Shown piece after piece: positions 34,992-44,712 of a DNA stretch of 64,000 nt. The translations under genes and the position numbers were made by a program. Source of the DNA: Methanolobus vulcani (GTDB taxonomy: Archaea > Halobacteriota > Methanosarcinia > Methanosarcinales > Methanosarcinaceae). Below the pieces are notes generated by a model that did no database searches, had not been told where the DNA came from, and worked only from the letters and a program-made list of their open reading frames with translations. The stretch lies in NCBI RefSeq assembly GCF_900100715.1, contig NZ_FNCA01000002.1:372001-436000 (forward strand). Direction: 5' to 3'. How positions within the stretch are numbered: position 1 is the stretch's first letter; every line of letters begins with the position of its first letter.

Positions 34992-35957
34992 ATGGCGGTA
35001 TATCAAGAAAGCAACATTTTGGTAACAAGTGTATCAAAAAAAATTCCACTCATCAGGTCTCTTCGAAAAGCAAGCCTAATGTTTGGAAATAAAGTAAAAA
35101 TATTCGGTGCAGACAGCAACAATAATTGTATTGGAAAGTACTTTGTGGATGAGTTTTGGAACATGCCTTTACTTGATCAAATGAATATCGAATATCTAAT
35201 AGACTATTGCAAAAATCATGGCATTTCATACATTGTCCCCAGTCGTGACGGTGAATTGCTTTATTTTTCTAAATTCAAAAGCAAGCTAAAACACCATAAC
35301 ATTCATGTTATGGTGTCAGATTATGATACAATCAAAACCTGTTTGGACAAATTGACATTTTCTGAAAGACTTTATGCCAATGGTTTCCCTGTAGTAATGA
35401 CTGTAGAAGACATAGGATGTTTAGAGAGCGATTATTATGTTGTGAAAGAAAGGTTTGGAGCAGGATCGCGGAGCATAGGCTTAAAGTTAAGTAGAAAAGA
35501 ATCTATTGAGCACGCAGAGCAACTTAAAAATCCTATTTATCAACCATTTATTTTCGGGAAAGAATATAGTGTTGACTTGTATGTAGATAAAACTAGTAAA
35601 ACAAAAGGCATTGTTGTCCGCGAAAGAGAACTTGTCGTAAATGGTGAGTCTCAAATTACGGTGACTCTTAGGAATGACAAGTTAGAGAAGTTATGCGGTA
35701 AACTTGCTGAAAGTATTGGTATTTGTGGACATGCAGTTTTACAGGTTTTAATTGATGATTATGGAATGTTTCATATAGTAGAGTGTAACAGCCGTTTTGG
35801 TGGAGCTTCATCGCTAAGTTTTGAAGTGGGCTTACATAGTTTTTATTGGTTTTTGTTGGAGTCTGTTGGTAAAAATATAAATGATTATCCTTTTATTCGG
35901 TCAAAGAGGGAAAAAAGACAGGTGCGTTATGCGGAAGACATGTTCATCAGTGAATAA
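34992..35957 (+). CDS. ATP-grasp ligase in the nonulosonate block
   Basis: A 321-aa carboxylate-amine ligase-like protein. The N-terminal preATP-grasp domain resembles carbamoyl-phosphate-synthase-like enzymes (NILVTSVSKKIPLIRSL). The ATP-grasp part includes VVKERFGAGSRSIGLKL and the metal-binding end MFHIVECNSRFGGASS. It would join a carboxylate to an amine through an acyl phosphate. ATP-grasp genes of this type occur with HAD and SpsF genes in pseudaminate-like clusters, but the substrate is not established. It may add an amino acid or amide to the nonulosonate. The gap upstream contains no obvious ribosome site. Confidence 0.75.
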   Translation: MAVYQESNILVTSVSKKIPLIRSLRKASLMFGNKVKIFGADSNNNCIGKYFVDEFWNMPLLDQMNIEYLIDYCKNHGISYIVPSRDGELLYFSKFKSKLKHHNIHVMVSDYDTIKTCLDKLTFSERLYANGFPVVMTVEDIGCLESDYYVVKERFGAGSRSIGLKLSRKESIEHAEQLKNPIYQPFIFGKEYSVDLYVDKTSKTKGIVVRERELVVNGESQITVTLRNDKLEKLCGKLAESIGICGHAVLQVLIDDYGMFHIVECNSRFGGASSLSFEVGLHSFYWFLLESVGKNINDYPFIRSKREKRQVRYAEDMFISE

Positions 35958-35985
35958 ATAAGAAACTCAAAAAGGAGATATATAT

Positions 35986-36885
35986 ATGGCAGAAGATTCT
36001 TACAAAGTTATAAAAGATTCTATATTTCAACATAAACATTTAGATCCTGTTCCTAGGAATGAGGAACTTACCGATTTCTATCAAAGTAAATATTTTGACT
36101 TAATCCGCAAGGGGGGACGTGCTCCTGAAATTCGCCGTTTAATGGCTGGAGGTGAAACGGCGGAACAAGAAAGGAACTGGTTAAGAAATACGCTTTATTC
36201 TGATATTAGTTATGTGCTTGGTCAGAATTCCTTAGGCAACCGAGTTCTGGATATTGGATGTGGAACCGGGGATCTTGTGGCATTTTTGAAAGAAAATGGA
36301 TATGATGCACATGGTATTGAACCTTCTTCAGATGCAGTTGAGATTGCATTATCCAATGACCTTTGTGTTTACAACTCTACGCTGGAAGATTACGTAGCAA
36401 AGTTCTCTCAATCAAGTGAAAGGTATGATGCGGTAACTCTTATGAACGTTCTTGAGCATGTTCCTGATCCATCAAACATTATGGAATGTGTGAAAAAAAT
36501 ATTAAAACCAGATGGAATTATTTGTGTTAGAGTTCCCAACGATTATAATGGATTGCAATTAGCTGCCCAAAAAAAATTAAATAAGGAACCTTGGTGGATA
36601 GCAGTTCCTGATCATATTAATTACTTTGATTTTAAATCACTGCGTAATTTTTTTGAACATATGGGATTCGAGGTTTTTTATGAACAGAGTGATTTCCCTA
36701 TGGAATTGTTTTTGTTAATGGGTGATGATTACGTAAACGATCCTGAGCTAGGTTCAGTTTGTCACAAAAAAAGAGTATCTTTTGAAACAGCAGTTCCCCG
36801 CGAACTGAGGCGTCAGATGTATCGTTCGATGGCAGATTTAGGATTGGGCCGCTGCTGTTTAACCTTTGGTAGGAAATCAGTATGA
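35986..36885 (+). CDS. Class I SAM-dependent methyltransferase
   Basis: A 299-aa protein with a central Rossmann core. Motif I is VLDIGCGTGDLVAFL, the acidic residue is in HGIEPSSDAVE, and MNVLEHVPDP and RVPNDYNG follow. It belongs to the UbiG/Methyltransf_12-like group frequent in glycan loci, where it methylates a sugar hydroxyl or terminates a chain. GGAGATAT precedes the ATG at 35986. It overlaps the HAD gene by 4 bases, so the two are translationally coupled. The target is not known. Confidence 0.8.
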   Translation: MAEDSYKVIKDSIFQHKHLDPVPRNEELTDFYQSKYFDLIRKGGRAPEIRRLMAGGETAEQERNWLRNTLYSDISYVLGQNSLGNRVLDIGCGTGDLVAFLKENGYDAHGIEPSSDAVEIALSNDLCVYNSTLEDYVAKFSQSSERYDAVTLMNVLEHVPDPSNIMECVKKILKPDGIICVRVPNDYNGLQLAAQKKLNKEPWWIAVPDHINYFDFKSLRNFFEHMGFEVFYEQSDFPMELFLLMGDDYVNDPELGSVCHKKRVSFETAVPRELRRQMYRSMADLGLGRCCLTFGRKSV

Positions 36886-37589
36886 AAGCAGTGCTGTTTG
36901 ACTTAGATAATACATTGTATCCCGAAATAGATTTTGTAATAAGTGGTTTCAAGGTAATTTCAGAATATATTGCAGACCAATACGATTTAGACCAAAGCAG
37001 TTTGCTACAAAGGATGTTGACAATACTAGATAGAGATGGGAGAGGTAAAATCTTTGATACTTTACTTCAGGAGTTGAATTTGCAAAATGAAATAAATGTA
37101 GAGTTGCTAGTCTATCTGTATCGCTCTCATATTCCTGCGATTCATCTGGATGAAGATGTTTTATTAACATTCGAATATTTTAAAAACAAAGGAATCGCGT
37201 TAGGAGTTATTACTGATGGTGAGGTTTTAGTTCAAAGAAACAAAATATTTGCCTTGGGGTTAGAGAGTATGTTTGATGTGATTATATATACAGATTTATT
37301 AGGAAGAAACTATTGGAAGCCATCCACAGTTCCTTTTGACATAGCTCTTGATATTCTACAAGTTTCTTATAATGATGCAACATACGTTGGTGATGATATT
37401 AGTAAAGACTTCAGGGGTCCTAATTACTTGGGTATGACTACTATCCAAATCACAAGAAATGAGAAAATAGGTTTTCCAGAAATTTTAACAAATAGCTCTT
37501 ATTCAACAGCTCATACAAAACCCAAATTCATAGTTGACAAGCTTGGCGAAATTATATCAATTGGAGGAAAATATGATGATTATAAATAA
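36882..37589 (+). CDS. HAD-superfamily phosphatase
   Basis: A 235-aa HAD hydrolase. Motif I FDLDNTLYPE holds the nucleophile and acid/base Asp. Motif II is VITDG, motif III Lys lies near RNYWKPS, and motif IV is YVGDDISKDFRG. It may remove phosphate from a sugar or nonulosonate-9-phosphate. It lies between the methyltransferase and the PseI-like synthase. Its 3' end overlaps the first 17 bases of the synthase, whose ribosome site lies within this gene. Confidence 0.82.
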   Translation: MKAVLFDLDNTLYPEIDFVISGFKVISEYIADQYDLDQSSLLQRMLTILDRDGRGKIFDTLLQELNLQNEINVELLVYLYRSHIPAIHLDEDVLLTFEYFKNKGIALGVITDGEVLVQRNKIFALGLESMFDVIIYTDLLGRNYWKPSTVPFDIALDILQVSYNDATYVGDDISKDFRGPNYLGMTTIQITRNEKIGFPEILTNSSYSTAHTKPKFIVDKLGEIISIGGKYDDYK

Positions 37590-38616
37590 TAGACCAATCG
37601 GTCTAGGTTACCCTACGTATATGATTGCCGAAATATCTGCAAATCATCATCATAATTTTGAAGAAACCGTTAAAACTATCAAACAGGCCAAGCTCGCCGG
37701 GGCAGATGCGATCAAATTACAAACTTATACTGCTGACACTATAACAATCAAAAAAGACACCGCTCCATTTAGGCACAGTTCGGGATCTCTTTGGGAAGGC
37801 CGCACACTTTATGACCTTTACACTGAAGCTTATATGCCTTGGGAATGGCAACCTAAACTTAAAGAAATTGTTGAAAAACTTGGAATGGACTTCTTCTCAA
37901 GTGCTTTTGATCCGACAGCTGTGGATTTCCTTGAAGAGCTAGGGGTTCCAGTACACAAAATAGCATCTTTCGAGATAGTGGATATCCCTTTGATAGAAAA
38001 AATGGCCCGTACAGGAAAACCGTTGATTATTTCAACGGGGATGGCAACTATTGGAGAAATAGAAGAGGCTGTAACTGCTGCAAAAAAAGCAGGAGCAACT
38101 CAGATTGCTCTTCTCAAGTGTACGAGTGCCTATCCAGCTTCTGCAGAGGATATGAACTTACGTACAATTCCACATCTGATAGATACTTTTGGGTTACCGG
38201 TCGGGTTATCAGATCATACATTGGGTGTTGTGTCATCTATAACATCAGTGGCTCTTGGTGCTTGTATTGTTGAGAAACATTTCACTCGTTCACGATCGGT
38301 TCCAGGGCCCGATAGTGCTTTTTCAATAGAGCCTCATGAATTTAAGGAGATGGTTGAGGCTATTCGTATCACAGAAAAAGCCTTAGGAAAAATTCATTAT
38401 GGTCCAACAGGAGATGAAAATAAAAGCAAAATATTTAGACGTTCACTTTTTGTTGTCAAAGATATCAAGGCTGGTGAGAAATTTACAAATGATAACATCC
38501 GTTCAATTCGTCCGGGAAATGGTCTTCACCCTAAATATCTAGGAGGAGTGTTGGGTCGTATTGCAACACAAGATATCGCTTCTGGAACGCCTTTAGAATG
38601 GACACATGTCGGATGA
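37573..38616 (+). CDS. Pseudaminic acid synthase-like enzyme (PseI/NeuB family)
   Basis: A 347-aa PEP-dependent condensing enzyme, TIM barrel plus C-terminal SAF (antifreeze-like) domain (from about residue 285: RRSLFVVKDIKAGEKFT). Diagnostic are MIAEISANHHHNFEETV, DAIKLQTYTADT and SLWEGRTLYDLYTEAYMPWEW. The last is a PseI rather than sialic acid synthase feature. It would condense PEP with a 2,4-diacetamido-trideoxyhexose to give the nine-carbon acid. ATG 37573 has GGAGG 6-10 bases upstream; the longer frame from 37534 is rejected. Confidence 0.88.
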   Translation: MMIINNRPIGLGYPTYMIAEISANHHHNFEETVKTIKQAKLAGADAIKLQTYTADTITIKKDTAPFRHSSGSLWEGRTLYDLYTEAYMPWEWQPKLKEIVEKLGMDFFSSAFDPTAVDFLEELGVPVHKIASFEIVDIPLIEKMARTGKPLIISTGMATIGEIEEAVTAAKKAGATQIALLKCTSAYPASAEDMNLRTIPHLIDTFGLPVGLSDHTLGVVSSITSVALGACIVEKHFTRSRSVPGPDSAFSIEPHEFKEMVEAIRITEKALGKIHYGPTGDENKSKIFRRSLFVVKDIKAGEKFTNDNIRSIRPGNGLHPKYLGGVLGRIATQDIASGTPLEWTHVG

Positions 38617-38755
38617 AATGCCTGTTAGGTGGAACTTTTGTAGACTAGTTACTAGTCGAATCTATTGCATAATACCGTTGATTGAGAATTATGTTTTCAA
38701 TTAAAATGCAATTGTAAATAATCTGTAAATATAGTTATCAGGGGATATTGAAAAC

Positions 38756-39757
38756 ATGTTAGGTTTGGTTATAGGCTGTGGTTCAATAGGAAAACGACAC
38801 ATTTCTAATCTGATAAAATTAAAAAACTGTCAGGTTATTGCTTATGATATTAGTGAAAACCAGCGATTGCAAGTAGAGGATAAATTTAAGATCACAGTTT
38901 TTGATAATTTATGTGATGCTTTTGAACAAAAACCTATGTTTGCGGTTATCTGTAGTCCTACATACCTGCACATAGAACATGCCATTCTTGCAGCACAGAA
39001 TGGATGTCATCTTTTTATTGAAAAACCTCTCTCAAATTTAATGACTGGTATGAATACGTTGTTTGAAGATGTTTCTAGCCAAAAATTGATAACATTTATT
39101 GGTTGTAACATGAGATTTCATCCGGGTCCTTCTAAAGTTAAGGAAATAATTTCTTCAGGTAAGATTGGCAAGATTCTCTATGCACGGATTGAAACCTCTT
39201 CTTACCTTCCTGGCTGGCGACCAGAGCAGGATTATAAAAAATCTTACTCTGCTAATGAACAGCAGGGAGGTGGTTGTGTCTTGGATAGCATACATGAACT
39301 AGATCTTGCTTGCTGGTACTTGGGTGATGTAAAATCAGTTTTCAGTGTAACCCGAAATCTTGGGTTTCTGGGGATTGATGCTGAGGAAATATCAGAAATA
39401 ATCTCTGATTTTTATTCTGGTACGATTGCCAGCATACATCTTGATTATGTTTCTCAAAATTATGTAAGGAGGAATCATATTATTGGTGAATATGGTTCTA
39501 TTTTTTGGGATTTTAATTGCGTTACCGTTGATGTATATCTAGCTTCAACCAATGAATGGGAAGTCCATAAACTACCTGAAAATTATGATCTTAATGAGAT
39601 GTACATTGATGAAATGCGTTACTTCATATCATGTATTACTGATAAAACCGACTCATTTAACGATATTGGATTTGCTTTGAAAACTTTAAGGTACGCTCTT
39701 GCTGTAAAGGAATCGTCTGAATTAAAGTGTATGGTAACTTTGGAGGAAATTGAATGA
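38756..39757 (+). CDS. Gfo/Idh/MocA-family oxidoreductase
   Basis: A 333-aa NAD(P)-dependent sugar dehydrogenase. The Rossmann opening is GLVIGCGSIGKRHISNL, the conserved lysine motif is IEKPLSN, and the C-terminal alpha/beta domain contains GGGCVLDSIHELDL. It oxidises or reduces a sugar ring carbon. Here it overlaps the SpsF-like gene by 4 bases and sits inside the nonulosonate block, suggesting a modified nonulosonate or precursor as substrate. A second Gfo/Idh protein with a different likely role lies at 56709. Confidence 0.82.
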   Translation: MLGLVIGCGSIGKRHISNLIKLKNCQVIAYDISENQRLQVEDKFKITVFDNLCDAFEQKPMFAVICSPTYLHIEHAILAAQNGCHLFIEKPLSNLMTGMNTLFEDVSSQKLITFIGCNMRFHPGPSKVKEIISSGKIGKILYARIETSSYLPGWRPEQDYKKSYSANEQQGGGCVLDSIHELDLACWYLGDVKSVFSVTRNLGFLGIDAEEISEIISDFYSGTIASIHLDYVSQNYVRRNHIIGEYGSIFWDFNCVTVDVYLASTNEWEVHKLPENYDLNEMYIDEMRYFISCITDKTDSFNDIGFALKTLRYALAVKESSELKCMVTLEEIE

Positions 39758-40509
39758 TAATAGGCATTGTCCAAGCACGTATGGGGTCTACAAGATTTCC
39801 GGGTAAAGTGTTGAGGTATATTGATGACAAGACTCTTTTACAACATATGATTGAGCGAATTCAAAGATCAAAATTAATTGATAAGTTCGTGATAGCTACT
39901 TCAGTTGAAGCGGAAAATTCATTGATAGAGGACTTCTGCAATAAAGTAGGAGTTTCATGCTTTAGGGGAAGTGAAAATGATGTCTTAGATAGATATTATA
40001 AGTGTGTAAAATCTTTAGATCCTCTTCCTGATATCATTGTAAGAATGACAGCGGATTGTCCCTTGAGTGACCCCAATGTTATTGATTTTGTTGTGAGGGA
40101 ACTAATTGATAAAAAAGTGGATTATGTGACTAACTCGTTTGAGCCTCTATTTGAAGATGGTTTCGATGTAGAAGCTTTTACTTTTGAGGCACTTGAAGTA
40201 GCATGGAAGAATTCAACACTAAGATCAGAAAGGGAACATGTTACTCCGTATATGAAGAAATCATCTGCAATTAATAAAATTTACAAAAAGTATTCTCATG
40301 ATTACATCTATAAATTGTCTGTTGACACACCGAATGATTTCAAACTAATACAGAATATATTTTCTCAATTGTACTCTCCTGAAAAAATATTTACTATGAT
40401 GGATGTTGTAAATCTCTTAAAGTCTTACCCAGAAATGCTAGATATAAACAGTGAAAGTGTAATCAATGAAGGCTACAAGAAATCACTGTCAATGGATAAA
40501 ACAGATTAA
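39754..40509 (+). CDS. SpsF-like cytidylyltransferase (candidate CMP-nonulosonate synthetase)
   Basis: A 251-aa nucleotidyltransferase of the KdsB/NeuA fold. It has the P-loop-like start IVQARMGSTRFPGKVL, the FRGSENDVLDRYYK loop, MTADCPLSDP with the metal-binding Asp, and a later DVEAF. SpsF/PseF-type enzymes activate nonulosonic acids with CTP. In this block it is the only candidate for activating the PseI product, the other cytidylyltransferase being KdsB at 48646. It overlaps the upstream oxidoreductase (ATGA). Confidence 0.82.
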   Translation: MIIGIVQARMGSTRFPGKVLRYIDDKTLLQHMIERIQRSKLIDKFVIATSVEAENSLIEDFCNKVGVSCFRGSENDVLDRYYKCVKSLDPLPDIIVRMTADCPLSDPNVIDFVVRELIDKKVDYVTNSFEPLFEDGFDVEAFTFEALEVAWKNSTLRSEREHVTPYMKKSSAINKIYKKYSHDYIYKLSVDTPNDFKLIQNIFSQLYSPEKIFTMMDVVNLLKSYPEMLDINSESVINEGYKKSLSMDKTD

Positions 40510-40540
40510 TAAATATATGTGATTGTTAAGGTGTTTTAAT

Positions 40541-41863
40541 ATGGTTAGTACCAGAAAAGGTGTTGAAACTTGGAACAGGGCAAAAAAAATTATCCCTGGT
40601 GGAAGTCAGTTATTATCAAAACGTTCAGAAATGTTCCTCCCTGATATCTGGCCTTCCTATTATAAAAAAGCAGAAGGTGTAGAGGTTTGGGACCTTGATG
40701 ATAACAGGTTTATAGACATGTCTCTTATGGGTGTAGGTTCTTGTGTCCTGGGTTATTCCGATGAAGATGTCAATAAGGCTGTAAAATCTGCTGTAGATAA
40801 TGGTAGTATGTGTACTCTTAATGCACCTGAGGAAGTAGAACTTGCAGAGCTTTTAATAAAACTCCATCCGTGGGCAGATATGGTAAGATATGCCCGGACT
40901 GGCGGTGAAGCCATGTCTATAGCTGTGAGAATTGCAAGGGCAAAAAGTGGGAAGGAGATTGTACTTTTTTGTGGATATCATGGCTGGCATGATTGGTATC
41001 TGTCGTCCAATCTGGCAGATGAGAAATCTCTTGACGGACATCTTCTGCCAGGATTGAATCCTAGAGGTGTGCCAAGAAATCTTAAAGGCTTAACTCTCCC
41101 ATTCAATTACAACGATACAGAAGGTTTTATGAAACTAATCGCTGAAAATAAAAACCATGTAGGGGTAGTTGTACTCGAATCAATAAGAAATAACTACCCG
41201 AATAAAGAATTCATTGAGACTATCAGGCGAGTGACAAGGGAAATGAATATCATTCTAGTAGTAGATGAAATAACTGCAGGTTTTAGGCTAAATAATGGAG
41301 GTGCACATCTCATACTTGATTTTGAGCCTGATATAGCAGTCTTTGCAAAAGGAATTAGCAATGGTTTCCCTATGGCTGCAATAATAGGAAAAATGGATGT
41401 TATGGAAGCTTCTCAGGATACCTTCATTAGCAGTACTTATTGGACTGATAGAGTAGGACCAACGGCCGCTTTGGCTACAATCAACAAGTTTATTGATGAG
41501 AATGTTGCTATGCATCTTGCCAGTACAGGAAAAAAGGTAATGGATGGTTGGAAGCAACTTGCTGATGACCATAATATTGATATTGAAATTTCGGGTATAG
41601 ATCCATTAGGGCATTTCGAGTTTAAAAACGAAAAACCGCTGGTTTTCAAAACCCTTGTTACACAGTTGATGCTTGAAAAGGGATTTCTTGCTACAAACGC
41701 CTTTTATGCATCTTATGCCCACAAAGATGTCCACATAGGAGATTATTTGAGTGCTCTTGATTTATCCTTCGAATTAATTTCGAAAATAATTCATGACAAG
41801 TCAAAGCCGGAAAAATATCTGAATGGTTCTGTATGTCAATCAGGATTCAAAAGATTAACTTGA
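40541..41863 (+). CDS. Class III PLP aminotransferase (glutamate-1-semialdehyde aminomutase-like)
   Basis: A 440-aa fold-type I PLP enzyme. Blocks include NRAKKIIPGGSQLLSKR, RTGGEAMSIAVRIARA (phosphate contact), GYHGWHDWY, VVDEITAGFR and AVFAKGISNGFPM with the Schiff-base Lys. It is too divergent in context to be the tetrapyrrole enzyme HemL. Such proteins recur next to SpsF in pseudaminate-like clusters and may transfer an amino group to the nonulosonate side chain. ATG 40541 follows AAGGTG; the earlier frame at 40523 is not favoured. Confidence 0.8.
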   Translation: MVSTRKGVETWNRAKKIIPGGSQLLSKRSEMFLPDIWPSYYKKAEGVEVWDLDDNRFIDMSLMGVGSCVLGYSDEDVNKAVKSAVDNGSMCTLNAPEEVELAELLIKLHPWADMVRYARTGGEAMSIAVRIARAKSGKEIVLFCGYHGWHDWYLSSNLADEKSLDGHLLPGLNPRGVPRNLKGLTLPFNYNDTEGFMKLIAENKNHVGVVVLESIRNNYPNKEFIETIRRVTREMNIILVVDEITAGFRLNNGGAHLILDFEPDIAVFAKGISNGFPMAAIIGKMDVMEASQDTFISSTYWTDRVGPTAALATINKFIDENVAMHLASTGKKVMDGWKQLADDHNIDIEISGIDPLGHFEFKNEKPLVFKTLVTQLMLEKGFLATNAFYASYAHKDVHIGDYLSALDLSFELISKIIHDKSKPEKYLNGSVCQSGFKRLT

Positions 41864-42031
41864 AACGTTTTATACCTCAAAACAAGAAATATCTATAGAA
41901 TAAAAGATTCAATAAATACTTCATTTGTTCTCAAGATGTAGAATTAAGGTTTCTTAAGAAAGTTGTTTTACTAGCAAGAGTATAATTCCATTTTAAGCAG
42001 TTGATTGGGTAAATTCAGGAGATGTGCAAGC

Positions 42032-42781
42032 ATGAAATTTGGTTTAAAATTGTGGTCCATCAATACAAATTTAGTTGATCAAGCTGTCAGTTTAATAGAT
42101 AGTAAGATATTTGATTACATTGAATTATTTGTGGTGCCTGGTAGTACTATCGAGTTTTTTTCAATAGATATTCCATATGTAATTCATATTCCGCATGATA
42201 CATTTGGTGTTAATATTGGGGATTCATCGTTAGATCGACATTCATTAAAACTAATCAATGAATCTATCAATTGGGCGGACAGTTTAGATGCAAAATATAT
42301 CATACTCCATCCAGGTTATGGTTCACTTGAACATGCATCCTGCTTCTTAAGCAAAATTTCAGACCCTCGCTTACTTATTGAGAATATGCCAAAAATAGGT
42401 CTAGGTGGTGAACTGATGATTGGCTATTCGTCGGCTCAGATAGAATATCTAATTGGGGATAATGAAATGGGTCTATGTTTAGATTTGGCACATGCTGTGA
42501 AAGGGGCGGTTAGTTTAGGGATAGACTATAAATCTTATATTAAGGAATTTATGAATTTGGATCCTCGAATGTTCCATATCAGTGATGGTACGCTAAATGT
42601 GGAAACAGACCAGCATTTGAATATAGGTGAAGGAGAATATGATTTCTCTTTTATGCAACAGTGTATAGATAGTAGCTCCACCGGTTTTGTGACTATGGAA
42701 ACCCCAAGAATAAACTTAGGATCGTTGGCTGAAGATATTTTAAATTTAGAAAGACTTAGATGTATACTCAATTATAAATAG
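42032..42781 (+). CDS. Xylose-isomerase-like TIM-barrel protein
   Basis: A 249-aa AP-endonuclease-2/xylose-isomerase-like TIM barrel. KFGLKLWSIN is strand 1. Metal ligands are in LHPGYGS, LLIENMP (Glu), CLDLAHA (Asp/His), FHISDG (His) and VTMETPR (Glu). It probably isomerises or epimerises a sugar or sugar acid. ATG 42032 has AGGAG upstream; the frame opens earlier at 42005. It ends the nonulosonate block and precedes two large glycosyltransferase-like genes. Confidence 0.72.
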   Translation: MKFGLKLWSINTNLVDQAVSLIDSKIFDYIELFVVPGSTIEFFSIDIPYVIHIPHDTFGVNIGDSSLDRHSLKLINESINWADSLDAKYIILHPGYGSLEHASCFLSKISDPRLLIENMPKIGLGGELMIGYSSAQIEYLIGDNEMGLCLDLAHAVKGAVSLGIDYKSYIKEFMNLDPRMFHISDGTLNVETDQHLNIGEGEYDFSFMQQCIDSSSTGFVTMETPRINLGSLAEDILNLERLRCILNYK

Positions 42782-42818
42782 ATTATTTCAGACTTCTTTA
42801 TGTACCTTGGGGATTCAT

Positions 42819-44702
42819 ATGAAAAATGATGAGAAAAAAGTCGTATTTTTTGAAAACATAAATATATCTTTCTACAAAACCTGTGTGTCATATCTAAACA
42901 ATGGGTATATAGTATACTTTTTTAAAATAGATAATTCTTTTCTCACTAAATCGCCTATTAGAAATAACTTGGATAACAGGAAATTAATAAATATTTCAGA
43001 ATTATCTTTTGATTATTCTCTATTTACTAAAGCAGCATTTTTTTCTCACAAGAATCTGGACTCAGTTTTTGAAAGATATTTGACATCGCCGTTAATAAGG
43101 TACGTTTCTAACCTTTATGATTCTTCTAAAGTTGTGGATGTTTATAGAAAAGAACTGATGGGAGTTTTGAACACAGTTTATACAATGGAACTAAAAATCA
43201 ATGCAATAATTGAAAATTCAGTGGAAGTTGTGATCTTCTGTCCTGTTAACAACTATTGTTTACATTCAAGTGAGTTTTCTTTACTATCTGGAAAGGTTCA
43301 TGTAAAAGCATTCAATAATCGGAGTGTCTTATTAACAAGATTGCAAAGCAAAATGAAAAATATAGTCCTTTTGTTTTATCCATTTTACATATTGTTTAAT
43401 AAAGTAAAACCTCTCCCTTCAAAGAAAAAAGATGTAAAAGAAATTAGGATTGGGCTTAATGCAAATCTTCCTGGCTTTTTTGGGTTCAATCATCATTATA
43501 TTGGTTATATAATTGATGAGATTTATGGATTACCAAAAAGTGAAGTACTGTTTATTGATGAGACTTTTGAAGCACAAAATTCCGTTGATTTTAGAAAATA
43601 TGGCTACATGCACACAGATTTCAGGAATAAAAGAGAACGTATAAGCAAAACCTTTGCATCTAAAATAATTTCTGAATTCATTCCTGTTTGGTTATTTTGT
43701 TTAAGGAGGGCATATAAAGAAGAAGATTTTATTATTAAATCAACTAGAATTATTTTAGTAGATTATATTAAGTGGAACATGTTTCTGGATTCCTATTCTA
43801 TTGAAAAACATATTACGGTACTTCTTCCAGATAATATTTCCAAAACTCTCCTTTTGGAAAAAAAAGGTGTTAAGACATTTTACATATATCCAGATAACTA
43901 TGCAGGTGATTATCATATAGCTCAGGATGACTCTCTCCCAAATTCTGTTTTTTATATATTCATGCATGTAAATCATGCAATAATTTTCGGAAATAAGGTT
44001 GAGAGATTTTTTAATGTTAATCGTAATTCTATTAACCATTACCACAAAGTAGGCGTGCTTGCATCTCAGAAAGTAAGGGAATTGAAAGAAGGATTAATTG
44101 ACTCGGATTTATTTCCAATAAATAAAAAGAAAGAGTTGCCAGAGAAAATAGTTGCTGTATTTGATACTTCTTTTGTAGACTATGGCCCGTTAAAAGTGAA
44201 GGATGGAATCAAATTTGGTGAAGATATTTTGTATCTGTTGCAAGATTTTCCTGAAATTGGTGTAATTTTCAAAGAAAAAAAATTCCTTTCTGAAACTCCT
44301 GAACTTGCCCCTATTTATGAACAACTTGAAAAACACGAACGTTGTTACGTTGTCAGAAAGAGCAAAGAAGAAATCCATTTTAGCTATGAAGTCATTGCCT
44401 CTGCGGACCTTGTAATCTCGGCTGCTTACACTTCTACGACCGCTGAAGCCCTTGCCTCAAGGACCAAGGCTGTATATTATGATGTAGCAGGTACTGATAT
44501 TGACGAGAAATATTATTTCAACTCTTTTCCTAATCTAGTAGCTCATAATTATAGTGATCTTAAAAGACTGGTGAACTATTGGCTGTATGAAGTTGATATC
44601 AAACAGTTCAATAACTTTTTAGAAACATATGTGAAGGGGGAAATTGATCCTTACCTTGACTGTAAAGCTATTGACAGATTGCATCAAATACTTAAAAATT
44701 AA
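42819..44702 (+). CDS. Large GT-B-like surface glycan transferase, candidate CMP-sugar user
   Basis: A 627-aa protein that I cannot place in a named family with certainty. It looks like two Rossmann-type halves. The C-terminal half has KIVAVFDTSFVDYGPL, VIFKEKKF and SADLVISAAYTSTTAEAL (Thr/Ser residues 538-541), then KAVYYDVAGTDID. A Ser/Thr pair after a hydrophobic strand in that place is typical of sialyl- and Kdo-transferase-like GT-B enzymes and CDP-glycerol transferases. It has no clear membrane anchor. ATG 42819 follows TTGGGGATT. It neighbours both CMP-sugar pathways. Confidence 0.6.
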   Translation: MKNDEKKVVFFENINISFYKTCVSYLNNGYIVYFFKIDNSFLTKSPIRNNLDNRKLINISELSFDYSLFTKAAFFSHKNLDSVFERYLTSPLIRYVSNLYDSSKVVDVYRKELMGVLNTVYTMELKINAIIENSVEVVIFCPVNNYCLHSSEFSLLSGKVHVKAFNNRSVLLTRLQSKMKNIVLLFYPFYILFNKVKPLPSKKKDVKEIRIGLNANLPGFFGFNHHYIGYIIDEIYGLPKSEVLFIDETFEAQNSVDFRKYGYMHTDFRNKRERISKTFASKIISEFIPVWLFCLRRAYKEEDFIIKSTRIILVDYIKWNMFLDSYSIEKHITVLLPDNISKTLLLEKKGVKTFYIYPDNYAGDYHIAQDDSLPNSVFYIFMHVNHAIIFGNKVERFFNVNRNSINHYHKVGVLASQKVRELKEGLIDSDLFPINKKKELPEKIVAVFDTSFVDYGPLKVKDGIKFGEDILYLLQDFPEIGVIFKEKKFLSETPELAPIYEQLEKHERCYVVRKSKEEIHFSYEVIASADLVISAAYTSTTAEALASRTKAVYYDVAGTDIDEKYYFNSFPNLVAHNYSDLKRLVNYWLYEVDIKQFNNFLETYVKGEIDPYLDCKAIDRLHQILKN

Positions 44703-44712
44703 AGGAATGAAC

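Noticed and set aside
39754-40509. A second KdsB
   Set aside because: The loop pattern (ARMGSTRFPGKVL, FRGSENDVLDRYYK, TADCPLSDP) fits SpsF/PseF-type enzymes, and the true KdsB is at 48646.
40541-41863. hemL (glutamate-1-semialdehyde aminomutase) of tetrapyrrole synthesis
   Set aside because: The fold is shared, but its position between SpsF-like and isomerase genes in a sugar cluster makes a sugar-related aminotransferase more likely.
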